A DNA stretch of 64,000 nt from Halovulum dunhuangense (lineage in GTDB: Bacteria; Pseudomonadota; Alphaproteobacteria; Rhodobacterales; Rhodobacteraceae): the NCBI RefSeq assembly GCF_013093415.1, contig NZ_JABFBC010000001.1:1364001-1428000 (forward strand), in the 5' to 3' direction. Each line of letters starts with the position of its first letter. Position 1 is the stretch's first letter. Under the pieces are notes generated by a model that made no database searches, had not been told where the DNA came from, and was given only the letters and a program-made list of their open reading frames with translations. The position numbers were made by a program, and so were the translations under genes. Below are positions 11,217-19,673 of this stretch, piece after piece.

Positions 11217-13655
11217 ATGGGCACCGGCTCGATGTCCGCGCCGCAAGTGGCGCTGCCGGATCTGACGCACTCCGGCGGGTTGCGGCGGCGGCTGATGGCG
11301 GCCTTCGTGGGGCTGAGCACGCTGGTCGTGATCGCCGCGGCAATCGCCGTCCTGTCGCTGTGGATGAACCGGCAGGAACACGGCCGCATCTCGCGCCAGT
11401 CGATCCCGATCGCGACCACCGCGCTCGATCTGACGCGCGTGGCGCAGGGCATCGTGGACACGGTGCCCGAACTGGTCGCGGCCGATACGGTTCCGGCGCA
11501 GACCGCGCTGACCGGGCAGCTGGAAAGCCGCGTGACCCGGCTGGACGCGCTGCTGGAGGAGATGCGCAACTACGAGGTCGATCCGCAGAGCGCCGCCTCG
11601 ATCGAGCGGGCGGCCTCGCTGTTCGGGGGCAACATCGCGGCGATCAACCGGCTGGTCAGCGCGCGGATTGCCACGCGCACGGCCTTTGACGATCAGCTTG
11701 CTGTCGCGCTGGGCGCGATCGATGCGATCCTGGGGATCATCGAGGAAACCACCGCCGACCGGCGCGAGGGGCTTGCCCGTGCCCTTGAGGCGGATCCCAC
11801 CATCATCGCGCAGCGGCTGCGGCTTCTGCATGCCCGCGCGCAGGCCCGCGAGCTGGCGCTGGTGCTTCAGTCCCTGCGCGAACGCGACGCCGCGCAGGGC
11901 ATCGAGGCGGCCACCACGGCGCTGGAGGCGATCCGGGCCGTCCGCGAAGATGTGCCCGCGGCCGACCGCGAGGCGCTGGCCGGGCATCTCGAACGTCTCG
12001 AGGAGGTCGTGGTCGGCGCGCGCAGCCTGTCCCGGCAGCGCAGCTTCGAGCTTCAGCTCGATGCGGCATCGGCGCAGGCGCTGACCGAGAACGACGACCT
12101 GGCCGAGCGGTTCGCAGGCGCGGTCAACCGGATGATCCAGGCCGCGAAGGAAGATGTCGCGCTTGCCAACCAGCGCGCGGACCGGGTGCAGCTGACGGCT
12201 TTCTGGATGCTGTCGCTGGTCGTGGCCGCCACGTTGCTGTCGTCCTTCCTGATCGTGCGCTACTACGTCTATCGCAACATCCTCGCGCGGCTGACGGCGC
12301 TGACCTCGTCTATGATGGCGATTGCCGGCGGCAACCTGTCCGCCCGGATCCCGGAGCCGACGCGCGACGAGCTGGGCGCGATGGCGGCTGCCCTGCGGGT
12401 GTTTCGCGACACCGCGGTGGATGTGCGCGACTCCAACCTGCGCGAGATCCAGGAGACCCGGAGCCGGCTCTACCACGCGATCGAGAACATCCAGGAAGGA
12501 TTTGCGCTGTTCGATGCCGACGACCGGCTGACCCTGTCGAACGCGCAGTTCGGACGGCTTCTGCTGGGCGAGGCGGGGCGCGCCAGGGGGGGCGAGGGGT
12601 ACGACGCCATCATGGAACGGATGGTCACCTGCCTGGCGCTTCCGCGCGAGGACGGGCTGGCCTGGGGTGACGTGATCCATGCCCATCACGCCGCACCCGA
12701 GGGCACGCAGATCATAGCCCTTTCGGGCGAGCGCTGGATCGGTGCCACGGAACGCCGGACCGACGACGGCGGGACCGTCATGGTCGTGACCGACCTTACC
12801 GCGATCAAGCGCCACGAGAATGAGCTCGATACGCTGGTCGCGCAGTTGCAGAAGGCGAGCGCCGCGAAATCGAGCTTCATCGCCAATGTCAGCCACGAAC
12901 TGCGCACGCCGCTGACGGCCGTGCTGGGCTTTGCGCAGATCGTGCAGAGCCGGCTCGAGAACGTGCTTCTGCCGAAGATCCCAGCCGACGACCCCGCCAC
13001 GGTCCGGGCGATCGGGCAGGTGCGCGACAACATCGGCATCATGATCCAGGAAGGCCAGCGCCTGACCAAGATGATCAACGACATCCTCGACCTGGAAAAG
13101 ATCGAGGCGGGGCAGATGGTCTGGGATATCGAGCCGCTCGACATGGGCTCGGTGATCCGGCAGGCGGCGGCGGCGACCAACAGCCTCTATTCCGCGAAGG
13201 GGCTGGAGTTCCATGTCAGCATCGCCCCGGACCTGCCGCCCGTGGCGGGGGATCGCGACCGGCTGGTGCAGGTGGTCATCAATCTGATTTCCAACGCGGT
13301 GAAGTTCACCGCGCGCGGGCATGTGGCCTGTTCCGCCATGCCCGGCGACGGCCCCTTCGTGTCGGTCAGCGTCAGCGACACCGGCATCGGCATCTCGCCC
13401 GCCGACCAGCTGGAGGTCTTCGACAAGTTCCGCCAGGTCGGCGACACCCTGACCGAGAAGCCCACCGGCACCGGGCTGGGCCTGCCGATCTGCCGCGAGA
13501 TCGTCGAGCATCTGGGCGGCACGATCACGGTCGAAAGCATGCCCGGCTTTGGCAGCACCTTCACCTTCCAGCTGCCCGTGGCCAGGGCCGGCGCGTCAGC
13601 CATCGAAAAGGACAGGAGGATCCATGGATCGGAAAATCGTGATCGCCGAGGATGA
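11217..13655 (+). CDS. TorS-like membrane sensor histidine kinase
   Basis: An ~812-residue kinase. TM1 spans ~28-50, a large (~275-residue) helical periplasmic region follows, TM2 spans ~328-350, then come HAMP (~350-403), a PAS domain (~415-530), HisKA with the phosphoacceptor in FIANVSHELRTPL (His ~560) and HATPase_c (NLISNAVKFTA N-box, DTGIGIS G1, TGTGLGLPIC G2). There is no receiver domain; the response regulator is the next gene, overlapping by 32 nt. ATG 11217 is used; GTG 11214 and ATG 11232 are alternatives, none with a strong ribosome site, fitting coupling to the TAXI gene. Confidence 0.9.
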   Translation: MGTGSMSAPQVALPDLTHSGGLRRRLMAAFVGLSTLVVIAAAIAVLSLWMNRQEHGRISRQSIPIATTALDLTRVAQGIVDTVPELVAADTVPAQTALTGQLESRVTRLDALLEEMRNYEVDPQSAASIERAASLFGGNIAAINRLVSARIATRTAFDDQLAVALGAIDAILGIIEETTADRREGLARALEADPTIIAQRLRLLHARAQARELALVLQSLRERDAAQGIEAATTALEAIRAVREDVPAADREALAGHLERLEEVVVGARSLSRQRSFELQLDAASAQALTENDDLAERFAGAVNRMIQAAKEDVALANQRADRVQLTAFWMLSLVVAATLLSSFLIVRYYVYRNILARLTALTSSMMAIAGGNLSARIPEPTRDELGAMAAALRVFRDTAVDVRDSNLREIQETRSRLYHAIENIQEGFALFDADDRLTLSNAQFGRLLLGEAGRARGGEGYDAIMERMVTCLALPREDGLAWGDVIHAHHAAPEGTQIIALSGERWIGATERRTDDGGTVMVVTDLTAIKRHENELDTLVAQLQKASAAKSSFIANVSHELRTPLTAVLGFAQIVQSRLENVLLPKIPADDPATVRAIGQVRDNIGIMIQEGQRLTKMINDILDLEKIEAGQMVWDIEPLDMGSVIRQAAAATNSLYSAKGLEFHVSIAPDLPPVAGDRDRLVQVVINLISNAVKFTARGHVACSAMPGDGPFVSVSVSDTGIGISPADQLEVFDKFRQVGDTLTEKPTGTGLGLPICREIVEHLGGTITVESMPGFGSTFTFQLPVARAGASAIEKDRRIHGSENRDRRG

Positions 13656-13998
13656 GGCCTATCTGCGGCTTCTTATCCAGCAGTCCATCGAGGAACTGGA
13701 GGACGAGGGAGTCGAGATCTTCGTCGCCCAGGACGGGCCCGGCGCGCTTGCCCTGATCGAGCGCGAGGCGCCGCAGCTGATCCTGCTCGACGTGATGATG
13801 CCGGGGATGAACGGCTTCGAGGTCTGCGAGCGCGTGCGCGCCAATCGCGATCTGCCGCAGCCCTACATCATCCTGCTGACGGCGAAGGGCCAGGAATACG
13901 ACAAGATCCGCGGCACCGAGGCCGGTGCGGACCGCTACATGACCAAGCCCTTCAACCCCGACGACCTGCTCGACGCCGCGCGCGCCGTCGTCTGTTGA
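13624..13998 (+). CDS. Single-domain response regulator (CheY-like)
   Basis: A 124-residue receiver with no output domain. Acidic residues lie in AEDE (9-11), the phosphoacceptor is Asp56 in LILLDVMMPGMNGF, the conserved Thr is in LLTAKG, and Lys108 is in MTKPF. The ATG follows AGGAGG and lies inside the end of the kinase gene, so the two are coupled. Without a DNA-binding domain it must act through protein contacts, possibly with the fused GAF/NCS2 protein encoded 7 nt downstream or with another phosphorelay partner. Confidence 0.92.
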   Translation: MDRKIVIAEDEAYLRLLIQQSIEELEDEGVEIFVAQDGPGALALIEREAPQLILLDVMMPGMNGFEVCERVRANRDLPQPYIILLTAKGQEYDKIRGTEAGADRYMTKPFNPDDLLDAARAVVC

Positions 13999-14005
13999 GG
14001 TGCCC

Positions 14006-16495
14006 ATGGCCGACGACCTGAACACCAGCCTTTCGGGCAATGGCCCGCGGGACCGCACGCTGCGCCGCCTGCTGCGCAAGCCGGAGCTGGAGCGCTATGT
14101 GCTGCCGCTGCTGGAGCAGGCCTTTCCGCCGCGCGCGGTGACCGACCTGGAAGGCGAGATCCTGGCCGGCCGTGCAGAGGCCCGCGACGGGCAATCGGCC
14201 CGTATCCAGGTCGGGGACGAGGTCATCGGCTATGCCTGGGGCGACCGGGCCGGGGATATCGCGCGGGCCTTCGGCGCGCTGGCCGTGCAGGACCGGGAGA
14301 TCCGCGCGCTGGGCCGCGAGTCGCTGGCCAAGTATCGCGAGATCACGATGCTTTATGCGCTGGCCGAAAAGATCATCGGCGCGCCCGATCCGACCCGGAT
14401 CGCGACCATCGTCTGCGAGCAGGCGCTGCGTTTCCTGCATTGCGACAGCGCGGCGCTGATGCTTCTGAGTGCCGAGACAGGCCGGCTGGAGATCGTGGCC
14501 AACCAGGGTGCGCCCTTTCACAGCCGCGCCACGCGGGAGCTTGGCAGCGACGTGATCGCCGATGTCCTGACCTCGGGCGTGGGCGAGATCGTCAACGACG
14601 TGGCCGCCGACAGCCGCACGCTGGCAGCCGACAATCACCTGTCCTCGGTCGTCCTGTCGGCCTTGCGCACCAATGACAAGACCTTCGGCGTCCTGGTCGC
14701 GGGCAGCGAGAAGGAACGGCATTTCAACGCAAGCGACCTCCAGGTGCTGAACGCCATCGGCGCCCATGCCGCGGCAGCGATCGAGGTGGACCGGCTGAAC
14801 CGCGACCTGGCCGAAACCGTGCGCAAGCCCCCCGACCTGATCTACGGCGTGAACGAGGTGCCGCCCCCGGGGGTCTGCCTGCTGCTGGCGGCCCAGCACG
14901 CGTTCCTTGCCATCCTGTCGCTCGCCTATCCGATCCTGATCGTCCAGGAGGCGGGCGGCGACCGGGCGATGGCGGCGGCCGCGGTCAGCATGACGTTGAT
15001 CGCCATGGCGGTCGGCACCGTCGCGCAGTCCATGGGCAGCGGCATCGTGGGTTCCGGCCAGTTTGCGCCCTATGTCTCGTCCGGCATCTACATCGCCCCG
15101 GCGCTTCAGGCCGCCCGGATGGGCGGGATCGGCATGGTGATGACCATGACCATGCTGTCGGGCCTGTTCTCGCTGCTGCTGTCGCGTTTCCTGCGGCGGT
15201 ATCGCTGGCTGTTCCCGCCCGAGGTTTCGGGCGTCGTCGTGATGATGGTGGGCCTGTCCATCGTCCCGGTCGCCTTGCCGCGTTTTCTTGGCCTCGGCTC
15301 GGGCGACGAGGTCACGACCGCCCCCGAGATCGTGGTCGGCGTGTTCACCCTTGGAATGATCGTGCTGCTGAGCATCGCCCCCTTCGGGCGGATCAGGCTC
15401 TATTCCACCGCGGTCGGCTTCGTGCTCGGCTATGCGCTGGCCGCGTTCCTGGGGCTTTTCGATGCGACCATACTGTCGGCGGTGGGGGACCTGCCGCTCG
15501 TCGGGCTGAGCCTGGTGAGCTATGAGCGGCTCAGCTTCGACGTGGCGCTGCTTCTGCCCTTCGCGGTCGCGACGGTGGCCTCGAACATCAGCGATGCGGG
15601 CCTCATCATCAGCAGCCAGAAGACCAACAATGCGGGCTGGACGCGGGCCGACACGCGTTCGCTTTCGGGCGGGATCGTGGCGACCGGCGTCAGCAACGTC
15701 GTCTCGGGCGCGCTGGGCGGGGCGGGCACGAACCTTTCGGGCGGCAATATCAGCCTTGCCGCAGCCACCGGGGCCACGTCGCGGCGGATCGGGCTTTACC
15801 TGGCCGGGATCTTCCTGTTCATGGCGCTGGTGCCCAAGCTGACCGCACTGCTTGCGCTTGTCCCCTCGCCGGTGCTGGGGGCGGGGCTGCTCTATCTCGC
15901 CAGCCACCTGATTTCCTCGGGCGTGTCGCTGATCGCCTCACGGATGCTGGATGCGCGCCGCAATTTCGTGGTGGGCATCCCGCTGCTGGCGGGGGTCGGG
16001 CTGATCGCCTACAGCGACATGCTGGTCGATGCGCCGGCCTGGCTGGGCATGCTGGCCAGCAGCCCGCTTGCGCTGGCGACGCTGCTGGCGCTGGGCCTGA
16101 ACATCCTGCTCAATGCGGGCGTCGCGAACCATGCCACGACCCGGCTGACGCTGGACGAGAACCTGAGCGAGCACGTCACGCGCTTCGTCTCGCGCCAGGG
16201 CGCCAGCTGGGGTGCCCGCGGAGAGGTGGTGCGCCGGGCCGCGCCCGCCATCACCGAGTGGTGCGAGGAACTGCACCAGACGCTGGGCAGCGACAAGGCG
16301 GCGCTGGACCTGCATTTCGACGATTTCCGCCTGACGGCCACGATCCGCGACCCGAAGGACCCCGAGCCGCGCCCGCGCGAGATCGACACCGAACAGGCGG
16401 CGATCGACCGCACCGCCCGTGCGATCGCGCGGCGCTATGGCTGCGGCGTGCGTCTGAACACGGTGCGGGAGATCGTCTTCGATTTCGAACATTGA
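14006..16495 (+). CDS. GAF domain fused to NCS2 (xanthine/uracil permease-like) membrane protein
   Basis: An 829-residue fusion. Residues ~1-100 are soluble and uncharacterised; ~110-265 is a GAF domain (TMLYALAEKIIGA... FGVLVAGSEKERHFNASDLQVLNAIGAHAAAAIE). Residues ~285-705 are an NCS2/SLC23-like domain with 12-14 TM segments and the family QH motif in TM1 (LLLAAQHAFLAI). The last ~120 residues form a soluble tail (ALDLHFDDFRLTATIRD). By eye, the TM8 and TM10 substrate glutamates of UraA are replaced (VASNISDAG and TNLSGGNIS). The start ATG follows GAGG directly after the response-regulator stop, ending a four-gene signalling operon. It may be a transporter-derived sensor or a GAF-gated permease. 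Confidence 0.85.
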   Translation: MADDLNTSLSGNGPRDRTLRRLLRKPELERYVLPLLEQAFPPRAVTDLEGEILAGRAEARDGQSARIQVGDEVIGYAWGDRAGDIARAFGALAVQDREIRALGRESLAKYREITMLYALAEKIIGAPDPTRIATIVCEQALRFLHCDSAALMLLSAETGRLEIVANQGAPFHSRATRELGSDVIADVLTSGVGEIVNDVAADSRTLAADNHLSSVVLSALRTNDKTFGVLVAGSEKERHFNASDLQVLNAIGAHAAAAIEVDRLNRDLAETVRKPPDLIYGVNEVPPPGVCLLLAAQHAFLAILSLAYPILIVQEAGGDRAMAAAAVSMTLIAMAVGTVAQSMGSGIVGSGQFAPYVSSGIYIAPALQAARMGGIGMVMTMTMLSGLFSLLLSRFLRRYRWLFPPEVSGVVVMMVGLSIVPVALPRFLGLGSGDEVTTAPEIVVGVFTLGMIVLLSIAPFGRIRLYSTAVGFVLGYALAAFLGLFDATILSAVGDLPLVGLSLVSYERLSFDVALLLPFAVATVASNISDAGLIISSQKTNNAGWTRADTRSLSGGIVATGVSNVVSGALGGAGTNLSGGNISLAAATGATSRRIGLYLAGIFLFMALVPKLTALLALVPSPVLGAGLLYLASHLISSGVSLIASRMLDARRNFVVGIPLLAGVGLIAYSDMLVDAPAWLGMLASSPLALATLLALGLNILLNAGVANHATTRLTLDENLSEHVTRFVSRQGASWGARGEVVRRAAPAITEWCEELHQTLGSDKAALDLHFDDFRLTATIRDPKDPEPRPREIDTEQAAIDRTARAIARRYGCGVRLNTVREIVFDFEH

Positions 16496-16513
16496 CGCGT
16501 CCCGGATGGGGAA

Positions 16514-16551
16514 AGGGGCCGGCGGCGGGATGAGGACCGCCACCGGCCCCT
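16514..16551 (+). terminator. Strong hairpin terminator after the GAF/NCS2 gene
   Basis: A 15-bp stem with one internal mismatch (AGGGGCCGG...CCGGCCCCT, arms 16514-16528 and 16537-16551) begins 18 nt after the stop at 16495. No T-run follows on either strand. It lies between convergent genes and may serve as a bidirectional end. The rest of the spacer to 16658 shows nothing recognisable. Confidence 0.6.
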
Positions 16552-16658
16552 CGGCGCCAACTCCGGGAGAGAAGTTGACGCGTGGGTGCCATCGACACTG
16601 GGAGAGCCCGACAGCAAGTGCGAGTGTCCGCCCGGATTCTTGCAGAATTGTTGGATGG

Positions 16659-18305
16659 TCAGGATATTTCCGCAAACAGCCGCGGATGCGCGCTGCGGAC
16701 TTCCTGCGGGATCGCGGCGGTCCCGAAGCGGCCCGCAAAGAGGCCGGAAAAGGGCCGCAACGCGTTGGCCCCCTGCGCGGGATCGCGGAACAGCCTTGCG
16801 CAGACATAGTTCAGGTTGCGCAACTGCGCCTCGGCGCGGGCGCGGGAGAACAGCAGCATGACGGCCCTTGCGCGATACGACTCCCGCCCGGGATGCGCGA
16901 AGACCGGCTCGAGCATCAGCCCCAGCACGGGACTGACGCCATACGTCTCCTTGCGGACCGATTTCAGATCGTCCCAGCGCGCCGCACCTGCAAGCGCCTG
17001 CCCCTTTATCACCAGCGCATAGGCATGCGCATGCGAACCGGGCGGCGACAGGTTCAGCGCCTGCTCGATCGCGTCGAGCGCGCTGTCCGTCTCTCCGGCG
17101 AAGGCGCGCATCTGGCCGATCACCGCCAGCGAGCCCGCCGGGGACACGCTGGTCGCATAGGCCTCCTCGCACAGGTCGCGCGCCAGATCGTCATATCCGC
17201 GTCGCAGGAAATGAAGCAGCTTTCCGGCCATGATCGCATGATCGGGCTTGTCCCGGACATAGGGAAGGGCCTCTGTCACCAGAGCCTCCATATCGTCCTC
17301 GTCCTTGCCGCGCGTGTCGATGCCCTGGACCAGCAGCCGCTGGCCACCCATGACGTATTTCGAGTGGATGGCGATGGCCAGAAGCAGCTTGGCCTCGGCA
17401 TCATGGGGCGTCTCGGCAAGCATGGCCCGAAGCCGCTTCTCGTTTTCCTGCCAGGTCGCAAGCGACCGCAACTCGGCCGTTTCGGCCAGCGCGAGCATCT
17501 TGCGGTTGCTGGCCTCCGCCTCTTCCCGCAACGGGATGCTTTCGCCCATGGTCGAGCCATAGATCCCGACCGGCAGCGGCACGTCGCGCACGGGCATGGT
17601 CGCGGTCACGCGCCAGACCTGGCGGTAAAGCTGCCGGGCCAGCCGTTCGGCCGCGGCGCGTACCGGTACCGCGTTCTCGAAGCCCTGCCGTCGCGCGGCG
17701 ATCAGGCGCCCGCTGCGGAAGTCGCGCACCGCCACCACGCAGCTGATGTGCCCTCGATCGACGAAGAAGGACAGCTCTGCCGCCAGCGCCGGGGCCGCGG
17801 CCCCGAATTCCGCCGCGCCCGCGCAGCCCGGCGCATAGACCACCCGCCGGTCGGCCCCCATCGCCACCTCGAAGGCGCGGGGCAGGGCGCGGGCAAAGCC
17901 TTCGCCGGTCTCTCGGGTATCACCCAGATTGTCGAGGCCGTTCACGGCGCTCACCACCATGTCCGCCCCCGCCACCGCGGGCTGGGCTATCGGCGCCTCG
18001 CCGATCCAGACATAACCCTCGCCATAGCGCGTGGCGATGTAGCGCGGGTTCCGGGCGTCGTCCGACAGCTTGCGGCGCAGCCGGTTCACCAGGAAATCGA
18101 TGTTGCGGTCGTTCTTGTCCGAGCCGGGTTCGGACACCGCGTCGAGGATCTCGTCCCGGCTGAGCAGGCGATTGGGATGCGCAGTCAGGAGTTTCAGCGC
18201 CCGCCGTTCGGACCGGGTAAGGCCGATGCGCGCGCCTGCCTCGGTCTCGAGAAAGGCGAAGTCGGGGCTGATCCAGACGCCGTCGCGTTCGTCGATATCC
18301 TTCAC
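16659..18305 (-). CDS. CadC/HilA-like winged-helix regulator with TPR-type C-terminal region
   Basis: A 548-residue regulator. Residues ~10-105 form an OmpR/PhoB-type winged helix (LTRSERRALKLLTAHPNRLLSRDEILDAV, then DFLVNRLRRKL and RYIATRYGEGYVW) at the N-terminus, the CadC/HilA arrangement. The middle (~120-250) resembles the adenylate-cyclase-associated/TolB-like segment that precedes TPRs in such proteins. The C-terminal half has tetratricopeptide-like helices (DSALDAIEQALNLSPPGSHAHAYAL). No receiver or TM segment is seen, so the signal is unknown. The start is GTG 18305 with GAGGA upstream. It is divergent from the TpsB-like barrel gene, its likely target. Confidence 0.82.
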   Translation of the reverse strand: MKDIDERDGVWISPDFAFLETEAGARIGLTRSERRALKLLTAHPNRLLSRDEILDAVSEPGSDKNDRNIDFLVNRLRRKLSDDARNPRYIATRYGEGYVWIGEAPIAQPAVAGADMVVSAVNGLDNLGDTRETGEGFARALPRAFEVAMGADRRVVYAPGCAGAAEFGAAAPALAAELSFFVDRGHISCVVAVRDFRSGRLIAARRQGFENAVPVRAAAERLARQLYRQVWRVTATMPVRDVPLPVGIYGSTMGESIPLREEAEASNRKMLALAETAELRSLATWQENEKRLRAMLAETPHDAEAKLLLAIAIHSKYVMGGQRLLVQGIDTRGKDEDDMEALVTEALPYVRDKPDHAIMAGKLLHFLRRGYDDLARDLCEEAYATSVSPAGSLAVIGQMRAFAGETDSALDAIEQALNLSPPGSHAHAYALVIKGQALAGAARWDDLKSVRKETYGVSPVLGLMLEPVFAHPGRESYRARAVMLLFSRARAEAQLRNLNYVCARLFRDPAQGANALRPFSGLFAGRFGTAAIPQEVRSAHPRLFAEIS

Positions 18306-18411
18306 GCAGAAAAATCCTCACTCGTGACGCGCCCCATCCTGTGCGATGGTAGCATCGTTGCCAACAAGTTCCATATTTCAATGAATAGATATGTTCACGT
18401 TGACGCTGGTC

Positions 18412-18442
18412 CGGTTTGCACCAAACCGTGACCTCACGAGGT
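18412..18442. promoter_or_regulatory. Two adjacent inverted repeats in the divergent regulator/TpsB spacer
   Basis: CGGTTTG-CAC-CAAACCG (18412-18428) is a perfect 7-bp dyad, followed at once by ACCTC-AC-GAGGT (18431-18442), a 5-bp dyad. Both lie in the 157-nt spacer between the CadC-like regulator and the TpsB-like gene, close to the latter's start. They are candidate operator sites for the divergent regulator. Confidence 0.5.
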
Positions 18443-18462
18443 GATCATGGGGTGTTCGGTCA

Positions 18463-19662
18463 ATGCTGTCGCGCAGCTGCGTAAACCTGTCGAAATTTCT
18501 TGTGGTGTTCGGGCTTTGCGGGCAGCCGGTCATGGCGCAATCATTCTTCGCCAACCTGGGCACCGACCCGGCCACCGGCGTCGACCGGGGATCGGCGTCG
18601 CAGATCTCGCCGGTGGATCGGCCGACCGGGTTTCTTACGCTGTCGTCCGACGGGGCTGAGGCGATCGGTCCCTGGATCGGCTCTGTCAGCTACGCGGTGC
18701 CCGATCTGGCGCTCGATGGCGACCAGCTCGACGGTGTCTTCGTGCTCGGCGGCCCCTCGGCCGATGACAGGACCGAGCTTGTCGCCGGCGGGATCGGCTA
18801 CCGCCTTGCGCTGGGCGACAGCGGCATCACGGTCTTTGCCAATGCCGATCACTCCGGGTACCGGCTTGGCACGGCGTCCGCGCTGCCTCTCGATATCGAG
18901 GGCACGGTGACCAACTTCGCCGTCGGCGTGCAGCGCAGCTGGGCGAGTGGCGAGGCCGCGCGATCGGTTGCCACGATCCAGTTCTCCGGGCGCAGCGACA
19001 ATGCCAGCGTCATGAACAGCGATGTGGTGGACGAGGATCTGCGCATCCTGCGCGCGGCCCTGGTGCATGAACGCGGGCGGCCCTATGCCTTTCGGCAGCG
19101 CTACGCGGTTTCGGTGTCGAAGGGGATCGACGGGCTCGGCGCCTCTGATCCGGGCGGGTCTTTTCTGTCGATGCCGGGTGTTGCGACCGACTTCCTGCGG
19201 ATCGCCGGCAGCATAGAGATGTCCGTGCCCCTGGGGATGCGGACGCTGGTGAATGCGGGGATGATCGGGCAGCTGACCGGCGACAGCCTGCCGGTGTCGC
19301 AGCGCTGCGGTTTCGGCACCAACAACTACGCGCGCGGCTTCGACCGAAGCTTTGTCAATGGCGATGCCTGCCTCGGCGGCCGGGTAGAGCTGGCCTACGA
19401 TCTTGAGCGTCCCGCGCCGGGGGATGCGGTGTTCCGCGCGACCCAGGCGTTCCTGGGGCTGGATGGCGGCATGCTGCGCGACAATGCGAACGACATCCTG
19501 CCCCGCACGGAGGATGGCTGGGCCAGCCTGTCCACCGGGGTCCGCGCGCTTTGGGGCGAGTTCCTGGGCGAGGTGGCGCTGACCCATGTGCTGGACGAGC
19601 CGGCCGGCGCCTTTCCGCAGGACGAGACGCGGCTCTGGATCCGCACGGCGCTGCGGTTCTGA
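18463..19662 (+). CDS. ShlB/FhaC/HecB (TpsB)-like outer-membrane barrel lacking POTRA domains
   Basis: A 399-residue protein with a signal peptide cut after VMA (residue ~25) and a C-terminus ending WIRTALRF, the terminal-Phe pattern of outer-membrane barrels. It has the TpsB/Omp85 motif RCGFGTNNYARGFDRSFVNGD (equivalent of the VRGF/Y motif) followed by RVELAYDL. Known TpsB transporters are ~550 residues with two POTRA domains; those are absent here. It may be a solitary barrel, or secretion could depend on an unusual partner. No TpsA exoprotein is adjacent. The ribosome site at ATG 18463 is weak. Confidence 0.72.
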   Translation: MLSRSCVNLSKFLVVFGLCGQPVMAQSFFANLGTDPATGVDRGSASQISPVDRPTGFLTLSSDGAEAIGPWIGSVSYAVPDLALDGDQLDGVFVLGGPSADDRTELVAGGIGYRLALGDSGITVFANADHSGYRLGTASALPLDIEGTVTNFAVGVQRSWASGEAARSVATIQFSGRSDNASVMNSDVVDEDLRILRAALVHERGRPYAFRQRYAVSVSKGIDGLGASDPGGSFLSMPGVATDFLRIAGSIEMSVPLGMRTLVNAGMIGQLTGDSLPVSQRCGFGTNNYARGFDRSFVNGDACLGGRVELAYDLERPAPGDAVFRATQAFLGLDGGMLRDNANDILPRTEDGWASLSTGVRALWGEFLGEVALTHVLDEPAGAFPQDETRLWIRTALRF

Positions 19663-19673
19663 GCGGGCCGGTC

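Noticed and set aside
11184-13511. Long minus-strand frame opposite the sensor kinase
   Set aside because: Composition typical of an antisense shadow; the plus strand encodes recognisable HAMP, PAS, HisKA and HATPase domains.
13952-15907. Long minus-strand frame opposite the GAF/NCS2 gene
   Set aside because: His/Arg/Gln-rich translation with no motif; the plus-strand membrane protein explains the region.
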